DNA of 33,283 nucleotides from Polynucleobacter sp. (GCA_023253245.1 JALRHB010000004.1:1-33283); one strand, 5' to 3'. Counted from the stretch's first letter, positions 1 through 8,791 are shown. Notes: generated from the letters alone by a model not told the origin. A program made the numbers and translations.

Positions 1-575
1 CAAGCGCTGGCATCGTAACCCAAAGCCCCGACCTCTGCTCGAGCAGCCAACCACAATACTCCAGCCCCAGACCAAATTAATGCCAATCGGTAACCGGTTT
101 GATAAGTAGCCGCTAAGGCAGCCTGATGATCACTGTCAGCTGATTCGATTCGAAAAGCATCTAGAGCAATATCTTGGGTAGCAGAACCAAACGCCACTAG
201 CAAGGCACACCAAACAATTGGTGTGAGCTGCGCCCTAGGATCAGCACTTGCCATACCGAGAAGACCCACGATGATTAATAGCTGTGCAAATAGTAGCCAG
301 CTACGCCTTCTGCCAAGAAATGAAGTCAGCATAGGTATGGGCAATCGATCAACCAAGGGCGCCCACATCCACTTAAAGGCATAAATCAAGCCGACCCAAG
401 TGAGATAGCCAATGGTGCTGCGATCAATCCCGGCCTCTCTGAGCCAAAAACTCAAGGTTCCTAAGATTAATAAGAGAGGTAATCCTGCAGAGAACCCAAG
501 AAAGAGCATCCGCAAACATGGCCACTCGAGATAAACTCGAAAATCATTCAGCCAGGACTGAGCGGCTTTAAGCAC
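1..575 (-). CDS. AmpG-type MFS permease (N-terminal part, cut by window edge)
   Basis: The frame is open from a GTG at 575 down to base 1, about 191 residues, so the C-terminal half lies outside the window. The start has a family-like N terminus followed by hydrophobic helices. Signature stretches of AmpG-like permeases are visible: GFSAGLPLLL, LGTLSFWLREAGID, FKWMWAPLVDRLP and QDIALDAFRIES. Members import muropeptides (anhydromuropeptide recycling) across the inner membrane, but many betaproteobacterial homologues are untested, so the substrate is inferred. The GTG overlaps the metW stop by 8 bases (GTGCTTAA), which suggests translational coupling. No in-frame start exists further upstream before a stop at 594-596. 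Confidence 0.82.
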   Translation of the reverse strand, partial: MLKAAQSWLNDFRVYLEWPCLRMLFLGFSAGLPLLLILGTLSFWLREAGIDRSTIGYLTWVGLIYAFKWMWAPLVDRLPIPMLTSFLGRRRSWLLFAQLLIIVGLLGMASADPRAQLTPIVWCALLVAFGSATQDIALDAFRIESADSDHQAALAATYQTGYRLALIWSGAGVLWLAARAEVGALGYDASA

Positions 576-1149
576 GGCGAACGCGGAACAGCGCTAAGCT
601 TCCAAAAAAATTAGGCATCAAAGTCACCTGGCGACCTTCATGTAATATGCATTGATCCAAAATCTCGAGGCCTAGCGCAGAGGCTAATTTTTCAAAATCA
701 GCCACCGTTAGAACGCGCACGTTTGGAGTGTTAAACCATTGATAAGGTAGGCTCTTAGAGACTGGCATTCTGCCAAAACCAACGGATAAGCGATGAGACC
801 AGTGTCCAAAATTTGGAAAAGATACGATCGACTCCTTACCAACTCTCACAACCTCTCGCAAAATCTTTTCAGTCTCGTGAATGGTTTGCAAAGTTTGTGA
901 AAGCACCACAGTATCAAAACTGCTATTTTCAAACAATGCTAAGCCGCCTTCTAAGTTTTGCTGAATAACATTAATACCCTTTTGCACACATGAGAGTACG
1001 CGTGCATCATCAATCTCAACACCATAAGCATGAACTGGCTTTTGCTTTTGCAAATATTCCAAAAAACTGCCATCTCCACATCCGAGATCAAGCACTTCGC
1101 TATTAGGTGCAATCCAATTAGCAATCGCGGTAAAGTCTGCGCGCTTCAT
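568..1149 (-). CDS. metW: Methionine biosynthesis protein MetW
   Basis: 193 aa, usual length for MetW, a class I methyltransferase-fold protein. The SAM-binding motif I is visible as LDLGCGDGSF (residues 20-29), followed by an acidic strand end (GVEIDD). The C-terminal half has the typical MetW stretch with SFPNFGHW. The start ATG overlaps the metX stop by 4 bases, and metX-metW is a conserved pair in proteobacteria. MetW is known to work with MetX in the acylation step of homoserine during methionine synthesis, probably as a partner protein rather than a proven methyltransferase. It sits in the operon argB-slmA-metX-metW-ampG-like. Confidence 0.93.
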   Translation of the reverse strand: MKRADFTAIANWIAPNSEVLDLGCGDGSFLEYLQKQKPVHAYGVEIDDARVLSCVQKGINVIQQNLEGGLALFENSSFDTVVLSQTLQTIHETEKILREVVRVGKESIVSFPNFGHWSHRLSVGFGRMPVSKSLPYQWFNTPNVRVLTVADFEKLASALGLEILDQCILHEGRQVTLMPNFFGSLALFRVRRA

Positions 1150-2285
1150 GATTTTGCCTCCAACATCTGCTCAAAATAAGCTCGAATCAAATTGTGATAG
1201 CGAGGATCATCTAATAAGAAAGCATCGTGACCATGGGGCGCATCAATCTCAGCATAACTCACCTCACTCTTATTGCTTAGCAAAGACTCTACGATTTCGC
1301 GACTACGATTTGGCGGGAAACGCCAATCGGTAGAAAAACTCACCACCAAGAACTTAGCCTGCACCTCAGCCAGGGCTCGATTGAGACTGCCTTCGTAACG
1401 ACGTGCAGGGTCAAAATAATCTAAAGCTCGGGTAATAAGCAAATAGGTGTTGGCATCAAAATAAGTAGAAAATTTATCGCCTTGATGTCGTAAATAACTC
1501 TCTACCTCGAATTCAACATCGAAGCTAAAACGATAATCATGTGGCTCACCTTCAGGGCGCTGCAACTCGCGCCCAAACTTTTCTGCCATATCGTCATCAG
1601 ACAAATATGTAATGTGCCCAACCATACGCGCCAAGCGTAATCCACGCTTTGGTACTACGCCATGCTCATAGTAATTTCCGCCATGAAAATCAGGGTCAGA
1701 CAAAATGGCATTGCGTGCCACTTCATTAAAAGCAATATTTTGAGCGCTAAGCTTAGGAGTAGAGGCAATAATGACGCAATGTGCCAAACGTTTAGGAAAT
1801 TGAATTGACCAAGCCAGGGCTTGCATTCCACCCAGACTGCCACCCATTACAGCAGCAAATTTACGAATGCCCAACTTATCGGCCAAACGCGCTTGAGTAT
1901 TAACCCAATCCTCAACTGTAATGACTGGAAAATCTGCGCCGTAAGGCTTGCCACTAGCAGAATTAATACTCATTGGTCCGGTTGAGCCAAAACAAGAGCC
2001 TAAATTATTCACTCCAATGACATAAAAATGATCTGTATCAACTGGCTTGCCAGGGCCAATCATGTTATCCCACCAGCCAATATCCTTTGGATTATCTGGG
2101 CTTGCTCCAGCCACATGGTGTGAAGCATTTAAGGCATGACAAACCAATACTGCATTACTTTTATCAGCATTTAGCTTGCCATAAGTTTCAATCACTAAAT
2201 CATAGCCATGTAATATGGCGCCACTTTGCAAAGGCAAAGGCTCGGCAAAGTGGATCGTATTTCTTGAGAGGTGCAGCTCGCTCAT
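1146..2285 (-). CDS. metX: Homoserine O-acyltransferase MetX (succinyl- or acetyl-transferase)
   Basis: 379 aa alpha/beta-hydrolase fold enzyme that acylates L-homoserine, the first committed step of methionine synthesis in the cytoplasm. The nucleophile elbow GGSLGG places Ser150; the other triad residues are Asp320 (STDWRFPP) and His353 (HGHDAFLL). The 33-residue Asp-His spacing fits the family. The ATG overlaps the slmA stop as ATGA and the 3' end overlaps metW, so the three genes are probably coupled. Proteobacterial MetX next to MetW often uses succinyl-CoA rather than acetyl-CoA; which one applies here cannot be settled from the motifs I can read. Confidence 0.94.
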   Translation of the reverse strand: MSELHLSRNTIHFAEPLPLQSGAILHGYDLVIETYGKLNADKSNAVLVCHALNASHHVAGASPDNPKDIGWWDNMIGPGKPVDTDHFYVIGVNNLGSCFGSTGPMSINSASGKPYGADFPVITVEDWVNTQARLADKLGIRKFAAVMGGSLGGMQALAWSIQFPKRLAHCVIIASTPKLSAQNIAFNEVARNAILSDPDFHGGNYYEHGVVPKRGLRLARMVGHITYLSDDDMAEKFGRELQRPEGEPHDYRFSFDVEFEVESYLRHQGDKFSTYFDANTYLLITRALDYFDPARRYEGSLNRALAEVQAKFLVVSFSTDWRFPPNRSREIVESLLSNKSEVSYAEIDAPHGHDAFLLDDPRYHNLIRAYFEQMLEAKS

Positions 2286-2935
2286 TCGGACAGCAGAATA
2301 CGTAGACTGATATCAGATGCATCTGTAGGCAGCTTTTTAAAGCCACTGCGAGCAAATCGATGCCAGCGCCCTAAAACGCAACTCATTAGCATTGCAGCAC
2401 GAACACTAACCTCATCTTGGCTAACGTTTGCCCATGCCCCGCCCTGAGTTTGTGCAATTCGCAATGCTTGCTTAAGCGAGGCCTCCACGCGATCTAACAC
2501 CTGAGTAATGCGCTCTTGCAAACGATCGTCTTCTTGTAGCAGTGCATCGCCCAAAAGAACGCGAGTCATGCCGGGATTTTTCTCGGCAAAAAATAGCAGC
2601 ATTTGCAAAATACCACGCGCTTGCGCAAGACCAGACTCTTCTTTCTGATTAATTTGATTAATCAAACCAAATACTGTTTGCTCAATGAAGGAAATGAGGC
2701 CTTCAAACATTTGCGCTTTACTCGCAAAATGACGATAGAGCGCCGCTTCAGATACTTGAATTTTTGCAGCTAGCGCTGCAGTCGTGACGCGTTCGCCTTT
2801 TGGGTTCTGCAACATCTCGGCAAGCACCTGAAGAATCTGAAGTCGCCTCTCCCCAGGACGAGGACGCTTGCGTGTTGTAGCCGCATCAACAGTGCTTGCT
2901 TCAAGTTCTGAAGTGGGCTCGAAAGAATCACGCAT
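2282..2935 (-). CDS. slmA: Nucleoid occlusion factor SlmA (TetR family)
   Basis: 217 aa. The N-terminal TetR helix-turn-helix lies at about residues 40-75 (VTTAALAAKIQVSEAALYRH), and the all-helical C-terminal domain contains the SlmA-like stretches FEGLISFIEQ and ARGILQMLLFFAEKNPGMTR. In E. coli SlmA binds specific chromosomal sites and blocks FtsZ assembly over the nucleoid. The N-terminal 25 residues are a divergent polar extension. It lies 22 bp after argB and overlaps metX by 4 bp, an arrangement I recognise from other Burkholderiaceae. A generic TetR repressor is the alternative, but the ligand-domain sequence favours SlmA. Confidence 0.87.
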   Translation of the reverse strand: MRDSFEPTSELEASTVDAATTRKRPRPGERRLQILQVLAEMLQNPKGERVTTAALAAKIQVSEAALYRHFASKAQMFEGLISFIEQTVFGLINQINQKEESGLAQARGILQMLLFFAEKNPGMTRVLLGDALLQEDDRLQERITQVLDRVEASLKQALRIAQTQGGAWANVSQDEVSVRAAMLMSCVLGRWHRFARSGFKKLPTDASDISLRILLSE

Positions 2936-2957
2936 GTTTATCTCTTTTATTTTGTTC

Positions 2958-3860
2958 TCAACGCGAGCGAATCATCGTTCCAAAAGCTTGCTCAGTCAGA
3001 ATTTCTAATAATAGAGAGTGTTCGATTCGTCCATCAATAATATGAACTGAATTCACACCGCTCTTAGCTGCATCTAATGCCGAAGAAATCTTGGGCAACA
3101 TCCCGCCAGAAATTGTCCCGTCTGCAAATAAGCCATCAATCTCACGCGCAGTAAGATCGGTTAATAGATTGCCACTCTTATCCATTACACCAGGAATGTT
3201 AGTCATCATGACTAATTTCTCAGCATGCAAAATTTCTGCCATCTTGCCAGCGACTAGATCGGCATTAATGTTATATGCCTGACCTTCTTCACTAAATCCA
3301 ATAGGAGAGATTACCGGTATAAACGCATCGTCTTGTAAGGCCTTAACAACCGCAGGATTAATGGCTTCAATTTCTCCCACAAAACCCAGATCAATTTTGC
3401 CCCCAGGAGATTTCTCATCAGCAACTAACATTTTTTTCGCACGAATCAAGCCTCCATCTTTACCAGTCAGACCAACTGCCTGACCGCCAAAATGATTGAT
3501 CAACATCACGATATCTTGTTGAACTTCGCCACCCAGAACCCACTCAACCACTTCCATGGTTTCTTCATCGGTAACGCGCATCCCTTGAATAAAAGTGCCG
3601 CTCTTACCGATTTTCTTGAGCGCTTCATCAATTTGTGGGCCGCCTCCATGAACCACTACAGGGTTCATGCCAACCAACTTGAGCAAAATCACATCGCGCG
3701 CAAAACTTTCCTTTAGGCGCTCTTCCACCATAGCGTTTCCGCCGTACTTAATAACGATAGTCTTGCCGTGATACGCGCGAATATAGGGCAAAGCTTCGGC
3801 CAAAATCTCTGCCTTTAATAAAGGCGGGATTTCACTAATAGATGGTGATTGCTTAGTCAT
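2958..3860 (-). CDS. argB: Acetylglutamate kinase
   Basis: 300 aa, the normal length. ArgB phosphorylates N-acetyl-L-glutamate in the second step of arginine synthesis in the cytoplasm. Amino-acid kinase motifs are visible: KTIVIKYGGNAM near residues 33-44 (phosphate-binding Lys and Gly pair), VVVHGGGPQID near 68-78 (substrate loop), and the C-terminal GTISGGMLPK region with the ATP-contacting Lys. It starts 26 bp after the dksA stop and precedes slmA by 22 bp on the same strand, so it is probably cotranscribed. Nothing unusual in the sequence. Confidence 0.96.
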   Translation of the reverse strand: MTKQSPSISEIPPLLKAEILAEALPYIRAYHGKTIVIKYGGNAMVEERLKESFARDVILLKLVGMNPVVVHGGGPQIDEALKKIGKSGTFIQGMRVTDEETMEVVEWVLGGEVQQDIVMLINHFGGQAVGLTGKDGGLIRAKKMLVADEKSPGGKIDLGFVGEIEAINPAVVKALQDDAFIPVISPIGFSEEGQAYNINADLVAGKMAEILHAEKLVMMTNIPGVMDKSGNLLTDLTAREIDGLFADGTISGGMLPKISSALDAAKSGVNSVHIIDGRIEHSLLLEILTEQAFGTMIRSR

Positions 3861-3886
3861 TGCCGCTTCTAAATTGAGTCTAAAAA

Positions 3887-4375
3887 TTAATCGCCAAACA
3901 ATTTTTGGCGCAGCTCACGACGCTCTTGCGCCTCAAGAGAGAGATTAGCCGTTGGGCGCGCAATTAAACGGTTCAATCCAATGGGCTCACCAGTCTCTTC
4001 ACACCAACCGTAATCGCCAGACTCAATTCGCGCTAGAGCTTGCTCAACTTTTTTCAACAATTTGCGCTCACGATCCCTGGTGCGCAACTCAAGAGCATGC
4101 TCCTCCTCAATTGTGGCGCGATCAGCTGGATCAGGAACCAAAATATTCTCACGAAGATGCTCAGTAGTCTCGGAAGCATTTTTTAAGATATCGTCTTTTA
4201 AGGCGAGCAGCTTCTGACGGAAAAAATCTAGTTGGGCTGCATTCATATAGTCCTTTTCGGACATCTTGAGCAATTCCGCCTCTGTTAAAGGAGCGCCCTT
4301 GCTAGCCTTCGTGCTAGCGGCCTTGGTAGGGGCTTTTGTAGCGGCCGTAGATTTCGCTGGTGTTTTTACCGTCAT
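3887..4375 (-). CDS. dksA: RNA polymerase-binding transcription factor DksA, zinc-site-poor form
   Basis: 162 aa from ATG 4375, chosen because GGAAAG lies just upstream and the protein then begins MTVKTPAKS; a longer frame to 4453 has no family support. DksA binds the RNA polymerase secondary channel and, with ppGpp, controls rRNA and amino-acid genes. After a Lys/Ala/Thr-rich tail (1-27) comes the coiled coil with the tip motif DPADRA (Asp82, Asp85, Ala87). The four zinc cysteines of E. coli DksA are reduced to one: Cys125 remains, while the others are Thr128, Ser146 and Ala149. Such forms keep the fold without zinc. It lies between a COG0523 GTPase and argB. Confidence 0.92.
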   Translation of the reverse strand: MTVKTPAKSTAATKAPTKAASTKASKGAPLTEAELLKMSEKDYMNAAQLDFFRQKLLALKDDILKNASETTEHLRENILVPDPADRATIEEEHALELRTRDRERKLLKKVEQALARIESGDYGWCEETGEPIGLNRLIARPTANLSLEAQERRELRQKLFGD

Positions 4376-4440
4376 TTCTTTCTTTCCATGGATTTGAACC
4401 ATTATTACTTCATTCTGCCAAACTTTTGCTGCCACTTTGC

Positions 4441-4458
4441 CAATATTCTGCAATATTG
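4441..4458. repeat. 7-bp inverted repeat upstream of dksA
   Basis: CAATATT and AATATTG are separated by four bases (CTGC), 66 bases upstream of the dksA start. It could be an operator or a small mRNA hairpin in the dksA leader. It is AT-rich and short, so chance is possible. It does not resemble the Zur box I know from gammaproteobacteria. Confidence 0.3.
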
Positions 4459-4488
4459 CCCGTGGCGGCGGATTGTACTGTAAATTTT

Positions 4489-5550
4489 CTATGCCAAACA
4501 GCCTTCAAGGCCAGCTAGCAGAGTGTCTTTGGGCAAATCGATACCAATAAAAACCATCCGGGTTTGCTTAGGTTCAGCACCCCATAAACCGGCTAAATCA
4601 CTCCCCATCATCTGATGGACGCCCTGAAACACCACTTTTCGATTGCTTCCCTTTATATAGAGGACGCCTTTGTAACGCAGCATTTTCTCCCCAAAGACCT
4701 CCAAAATGCCTCCAAGAAAGTCCTCCAATTTTTTATGATCAAAGGGTTTATCACTACGAAAAACGAAGGATTGGATGCGGTCTGTATGTCCCGCATGGCC
4801 ATGATGATCGTGAGCATGGTCGTGACCGCAATTACTGTGGTCGTGGTGCTCATGGCCGTGATCATGGCCACATGTGGCGTGATCATGGTCTTCTTGCTCT
4901 AGAAAATGAGGGTCAATGTCTAACTTGGCATTCAAGTTAAAGCCCTTGAGATCAAGAACAGCCTCCAGTGGCACCACCCCCTTAGAGATTGCCGTAATAG
5001 GGGCACGTGGGTTCATATGCATCAAACGACCCCTTAAGGCCTCTACCTCAGCAGGCCTTACTAAATCAGTTTTAGTAATAAAAATTTGATCGGCAAATCC
5101 TACCTGTCGCTGTGCCTCTTCATGCTCAGTTAATTGCTGCTGGCCGTGCTTGGCATCCACTAGAGTGACGATGGCATCGAGCACGTAATGGTCAGCAACA
5201 TCATCATCCATAAAGAAAGTCTGTGCTACTGGACCAGGGTTGGCTACGCCGGTAGTCTCAATCACAACACGCTCGAAGCTAATTTTTTTGTCTTTGCGCT
5301 GTTCCCACAATGCATTGAGCGCCTCGACCAAATCCCCGCGAATCGTGCAACAAATACAGCCATTACTCATCTGCACAATATTCTCTTGATTGTCTTGAAC
5401 CAAAATATCGTTATCAATATTCTCTTCACCAAATTCATTTTCAATCACAGCAATTTTTTGACCATGTTGTTCAGTCAAAATATGTTTGAGCAAAGTAGTT
5501 TTGCCACTACCCAAAAAGCCCGTGAGAATTGTTACCGGAATTAACGCCAT
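4489..5550 (-). CDS. COG0523-family GTPase (CobW/YjiA/ZigA-like metal chaperone)
   Basis: 353 aa from ATG 5550; an ATG 15 bases upstream is possible, but MALIPVTILTGFLGSGKT is the usual family start. Seen: P-loop GFLGSGKT (11-18), the metal-binding motif CICC (Cys65, Cys67, Cys68), the guanine-specificity motif TKTD (158-161), a His-rich loop at about 221-254 with some fifteen His and two Cys, and the CobW C-terminal domain. The family delivers zinc, cobalt or other metals to client proteins using GTP; the His loop suggests Zn or Ni/Co storage, but the metal is inferred. It lies 113 bp upstream of a zinc-site-poor dksA on the same strand. Confidence 0.9.
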   Translation of the reverse strand: MALIPVTILTGFLGSGKTTLLKHILTEQHGQKIAVIENEFGEENIDNDILVQDNQENIVQMSNGCICCTIRGDLVEALNALWEQRKDKKISFERVVIETTGVANPGPVAQTFFMDDDVADHYVLDAIVTLVDAKHGQQQLTEHEEAQRQVGFADQIFITKTDLVRPAEVEALRGRLMHMNPRAPITAISKGVVPLEAVLDLKGFNLNAKLDIDPHFLEQEDHDHATCGHDHGHEHHDHSNCGHDHAHDHHGHAGHTDRIQSFVFRSDKPFDHKKLEDFLGGILEVFGEKMLRYKGVLYIKGSNRKVVFQGVHQMMGSDLAGLWGAEPKQTRMVFIGIDLPKDTLLAGLEGCLA

Positions 5551-5616
5551 ATTTAATCCATTCAAAATCTATCAATGTCTCCCCAGTTCGGGGAACCTTC
5601 TATCTTACCGAGTTCC

Positions 5617-6627
5617 TCATTCTTTGCCAGCCTTTGCGCGAGGATGGGCCTTATCGTAGGCCTGTGCAAGATGCTGAAAATCCAAAGAGGTGTAAATCTG
5701 GGTGCTGGCAATGCTGGCGTGTCCTAGCATTTCCTGAACGGCCCGCAGGTCCTGAGAGGACTGCAAAACATGGCTGGCAAAACTATGCCGCATCATGTGT
5801 GGGTGCACATGTGTTGGTAAGCCCGCCCTCAAAGCTAGGGTGCGCAAACGCGCCTGAACAGTCCTAGGAGATAGCCTAGCACCTGTTGCCGAAATAAATA
5901 GCGCATTTGATACTGGTGCTTGGCCTACTTGCTGGACCTGATCCCGCAGCTCTCGCCAAACTCTTAAGGACTGCAAGGCGGGACCTCCGATCGGCACTGA
6001 GCGACGCTTGCCGCCTTTACCTAAAACGGTGACCTCTGCCCCATCCCAATCCAACCAGCCCGCCGACTCTTGTTGACGGTCTTTGCTTTGCATCACATCA
6101 ATACCTAAAAGCTCTGATAAACGTAGGCCTGAGGAATACAGCAAGTCAATAATGGCGGCATCGCGCACCGTTTCCAAATCTTTTTTTTCTTGAGCTTCTT
6201 TTACAGCCTGATTAATTAGAGAAAGAGCCTGTTCTACCGAGAGCGCTTTGGGTAAAGATTTGAGCCGCTTAGGGGCTTTAACATCATCGACTGGATTAGC
6301 GGCTAACTTCACTGACGCATGTCCTCGCTGTGCATCACAGCGCATATCTCTCTCTGTTAACCAGTCGTACCATCCGCGCCATGCAGAAAGTGCACGCGCA
6401 ATTGTGCGTGATGATTTTGCCTTAGAGTGCAAACGACCAGCCCAACGACGGATATGGGTATTTCTTGCGCTTAGAAGATCAACTGAATCCTCTAAAGCAA
6501 GTGCCTGCAACCCACTTAAATCCATCCGATATGCTTTGAGAGTATGGGGTGAGAGCTGTCTTAATACATGCAGCTCATGCAAGTATTCCTCAATAAGAGG
6601 GTGTGTCTCAGCTAAGGTTTGGCTCAT
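5617..6627 (-). CDS. xerC: Tyrosine recombinase XerC
   Basis: 336 aa. XerC with XerD resolves chromosome dimers at dif near the division septum. The N-terminal SAM-like DNA-binding domain covers about 10-105. The catalytic domain shows all the expected residues: Arg169 (SSGLRLSEL), Lys204 (VLGKGGKRR), His277 and Arg280 (HPHMMRHSFASH), His303 (LGHAS) and nucleophile Tyr312 (TQIYTSLD). It overlaps the 3' end of the DUF484 gene by 20 bases. In E. coli a DUF484 gene (yigA) also lies directly upstream of xerC, which supports XerC over a phage integrase. Slightly longer than E. coli XerC because of extra loop residues at about 180-195. Confidence 0.94.
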   Translation of the reverse strand: MSQTLAETHPLIEEYLHELHVLRQLSPHTLKAYRMDLSGLQALALEDSVDLLSARNTHIRRWAGRLHSKAKSSRTIARALSAWRGWYDWLTERDMRCDAQRGHASVKLAANPVDDVKAPKRLKSLPKALSVEQALSLINQAVKEAQEKKDLETVRDAAIIDLLYSSGLRLSELLGIDVMQSKDRQQESAGWLDWDGAEVTVLGKGGKRRSVPIGGPALQSLRVWRELRDQVQQVGQAPVSNALFISATGARLSPRTVQARLRTLALRAGLPTHVHPHMMRHSFASHVLQSSQDLRAVQEMLGHASIASTQIYTSLDFQHLAQAYDKAHPRAKAGKE

Positions 6628-7282
6628 AAGCCTGGATGCGATCCAAAGCTGCTGCAGTTAACTCGGCAATTTGACGCAAGTAAAAAGCGCCCATATCGGC
6701 TGTAAAACGCGTTTCATCTTTGCTTGCCAACAACAATACTGCTGGTGGGGCAGATTTACCAATACTCTTACCCAAGGGTATGCCAATGGCCACCATACTC
6801 TGCCATTGAGGATCAATCGTAACTTGCGTTGCCAAAAGATCAATGCTGGCAGAACTCAACTCCTTAGCACTACCGCACAAGGGTATATCCACCCAAGGGC
6901 CAAAAGCAGGGCTGGGCGATAGGAGTTGCGCGGACTCAACTTCAAAAACCTCAGCTAAACCAGCCGTAACTGCGGACTCAACATCCACCTTGTTATTTGC
7001 CTGCATCAAACGTAGCAACCATGCAACCAAACTTTGCTGAGTTTTGTCATTGCGGCTGCCAAAGTGCAACATTTCACTAAGACGACGATTGAGTTCTTGG
7101 TTTTGTGAGCGCAACATTGTCATTTGGCGCTCTTGCAAAGATATAGCGCGATCCTCATGAGGATGCTTTAAACGAATCTCGTTAAATAGATCGGCATATC
7201 GCTCAAAAAAACCTGGGGTAGCGCGCAACCACTCTGCGACCAACTCTTCTTGCTCAGCTTGCTTAGGATCAATTGCGCTCAT
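6608..7282 (-). CDS. DUF484 family protein (YigA-like)
   Basis: 224 aa. The N terminus (about 10-75) is helical with VAEWLRATPGFFERYADLF, and a short coiled coil includes SLQERQMTMLRSQNQ; the C-terminal half (about 90-215) is a GAF-like domain. These are the features of DUF484. Biochemical function is unknown; the family is repeatedly found directly upstream of xerC, as here with a 20-base overlap, which suggests a link to dimer resolution or at least co-expression. It starts 36 bp after the gatB stop on the same strand, so it may belong to the gatCAB transcript. Confidence 0.87.
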   Translation of the reverse strand: MSAIDPKQAEQEELVAEWLRATPGFFERYADLFNEIRLKHPHEDRAISLQERQMTMLRSQNQELNRRLSEMLHFGSRNDKTQQSLVAWLLRLMQANNKVDVESAVTAGLAEVFEVESAQLLSPSPAFGPWVDIPLCGSAKELSSASIDLLATQVTIDPQWQSMVAIGIPLGKSIGKSAPPAVLLLASKDETRFTADMGAFYLRQIAELTAAALDRIQAYEPNLS

Positions 7283-7318
7283 CTATTCTCTCGCTTACTT
7301 TTTTATTTAGCTTATTAA

Positions 7319-8791
7319 TTAGCCCAGTTTTTTACGGAGTAATTCGTTTACCTGGCCAGGATTTGCCTTGCCTTGAGAAGCCTTCATAATTTGACCAACT
7401 AAAGCATTAAAGGCCTTCTCTTTTCCTGAACGGAACTCGTCGACTGACTTTTCATTTGCCGCCAGAACCTTATCGATCATGGCCTCTAACTCACCACTAT
7501 CACTAATTTGCTTCAAGCCCTTGGCATCAATTACTTGATCAACTGTACTAATAGTCTTTCCGGCTACAGCTTCTTCCCACAAGATTGCAAAAATATCTTT
7601 TGCAATCTTGTTCGAGATCGTGCCATCTGCCACGCGGGTTAATAGTGGAGCCAAGTGTTCTGCTTTCAGGGGGGCGTTAGCAACAGAAATGCCCGCTCTG
7701 TTTAGTGAAGATGCAAACTCGCCCGCAATCAAATTGGCAGCAGCTTTTGCCAAAGGCTTCCCAACAATCGCTAACAGCTCTTCAAATATTTTTGCCGTTT
7801 CCCGATCTTGCGTCAGTAACTGTGCATCATAGGCGCTCAGACCAAAGTCGCTTTGCCAGCGCTCGCGCAATTGTGCTGGAAGAGCCGGCATTTTGCTACG
7901 CACGTCTGCAATCCATGCTTCATCTATAACTACTGGTAACAAATCTGGATCAGGAAAGTAGCGGTAATCGTTTGCATCTTCCTTGCTACGCATGCTCCGC
8001 GTCTCTTGACGATCGGGATCATATAAACGCGTTTCTTGAACAACAGTCCCGCCATCTTCAATCAATTCAATCTGTCGACGCACTTCATATTGAATCGCTT
8101 CCTCTAAAAAGCGGAAAGAATTTAGGTTCTTAATCTCACAGCGAGTACCAAACTCTTTTTGCCCAAGGGGGCGAACGGAGACGTTGGCATCACAACGGAA
8201 TGATCCTTCTTGCATATTTCCGTCACAAACACCCAACCATACGACTAAAGTGTGCAAGGCCTTTGCATAGGCCACTGCCTCAGCCGCACTTCGCATGACC
8301 GGTTCAGTCACAATTTCTAATAAGGGAGTGCCAGCACGGTTTAAATCAATCCCACTTGATGCCTCACCATGCGGCCCAATAAAACCTTCTTCATGCACAG
8401 ACTTCCCCGCATCCTCTTCCATATGGGCACGGGTGAGCTCAACCACCTTGACTTGATCTCCAACCAATATCTCCAGATGGCCGCCAACAACAACTGGAAT
8501 CTCCATCTGACTGATCTGATAGCCCTTTGGCAAATCAGGATAGAAATAATTCTTACGCGCAAAAATACTCGCTGGTGAAATTTTTGCGCCTATCGCCAAG
8601 CCAAAACGTATCGCATGCTCTACTACTTGGCGATTGAGTACTGGTAATACTCCAGGCAGCGCCAAATCGACTGCGCACGCCTGTGTATTAGGCCCAGCCC
8701 CAAAACGCGTGCTGGCTCCACTAAAAATTTTAGATTGCGTTTGAAGTTGTGCGTGAGTCTCTAGACCAATAACCACTTCCCATTGCATCAT
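7319..8791 (-). CDS. gatB: Aspartyl/glutamyl-tRNA(Asn/Gln) amidotransferase subunit B
   Basis: 490 aa from ATG 8791. This ATG overlaps the gatA stop as ATGA and is preceded by GAGGTGG, a good ribosome site, so the 10-residue upstream extension of the frame is not used. GatB binds the misacylated tRNA and activates the carboxyl group with ATP before amidation. Seen: N-terminal WEVVIGLETHAQL, the GatB signature around DLPKGYQISQ and GIDLNRAGTPLLEIVTEP, and the C-terminal YqeY-like tail ending GQIMKASQGKANP. GatCAB usually replaces a direct asparaginyl- or glutaminyl-tRNA synthetase. Confidence 0.96.
   Translation of the reverse strand: MMQWEVVIGLETHAQLQTQSKIFSGASTRFGAGPNTQACAVDLALPGVLPVLNRQVVEHAIRFGLAIGAKISPASIFARKNYFYPDLPKGYQISQMEIPVVVGGHLEILVGDQVKVVELTRAHMEEDAGKSVHEEGFIGPHGEASSGIDLNRAGTPLLEIVTEPVMRSAAEAVAYAKALHTLVVWLGVCDGNMQEGSFRCDANVSVRPLGQKEFGTRCEIKNLNSFRFLEEAIQYEVRRQIELIEDGGTVVQETRLYDPDRQETRSMRSKEDANDYRYFPDPDLLPVVIDEAWIADVRSKMPALPAQLRERWQSDFGLSAYDAQLLTQDRETAKIFEELLAIVGKPLAKAAANLIAGEFASSLNRAGISVANAPLKAEHLAPLLTRVADGTISNKIAKDIFAILWEEAVAGKTISTVDQVIDAKGLKQISDSGELEAMIDKVLAANEKSVDEFRSGKEKAFNALVGQIMKASQGKANPGQVNELLRKKLG

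Noticed and set aside
2936..3886. Possible SAM or other methionine riboswitch for metX-metW
   Set aside because: metX starts inside the slmA stop, the slmA-argB gap is 22 bp and the argB-dksA gap 26 bp; there is no room for a riboswitch.
4376..4453. Longer dksA start adding 26 residues
   Set aside because: The ATG 4375 has a better ribosome site and family-like start; the extension crosses the inverted repeat.
4615..4902. Open frames on the plus strand opposite the His-rich loop of the COG0523 GTPase (Met/Val/Ile-rich product)
   Set aside because: The composition is the mirror of His/Asp codons on the coding strand; no ribosome site and no family features.
5581..5593. CCCC-AGTTC-GGGG hairpin between xerC and the GTPase gene
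   Set aside because: Only four stem pairs and no T-run on either strand; too weak to call a terminator.
5617..6627. xerC as a phage or island integrase
   Set aside because: Conserved DUF484-xerC linkage, housekeeping neighbours and no tRNA or att repeat nearby.
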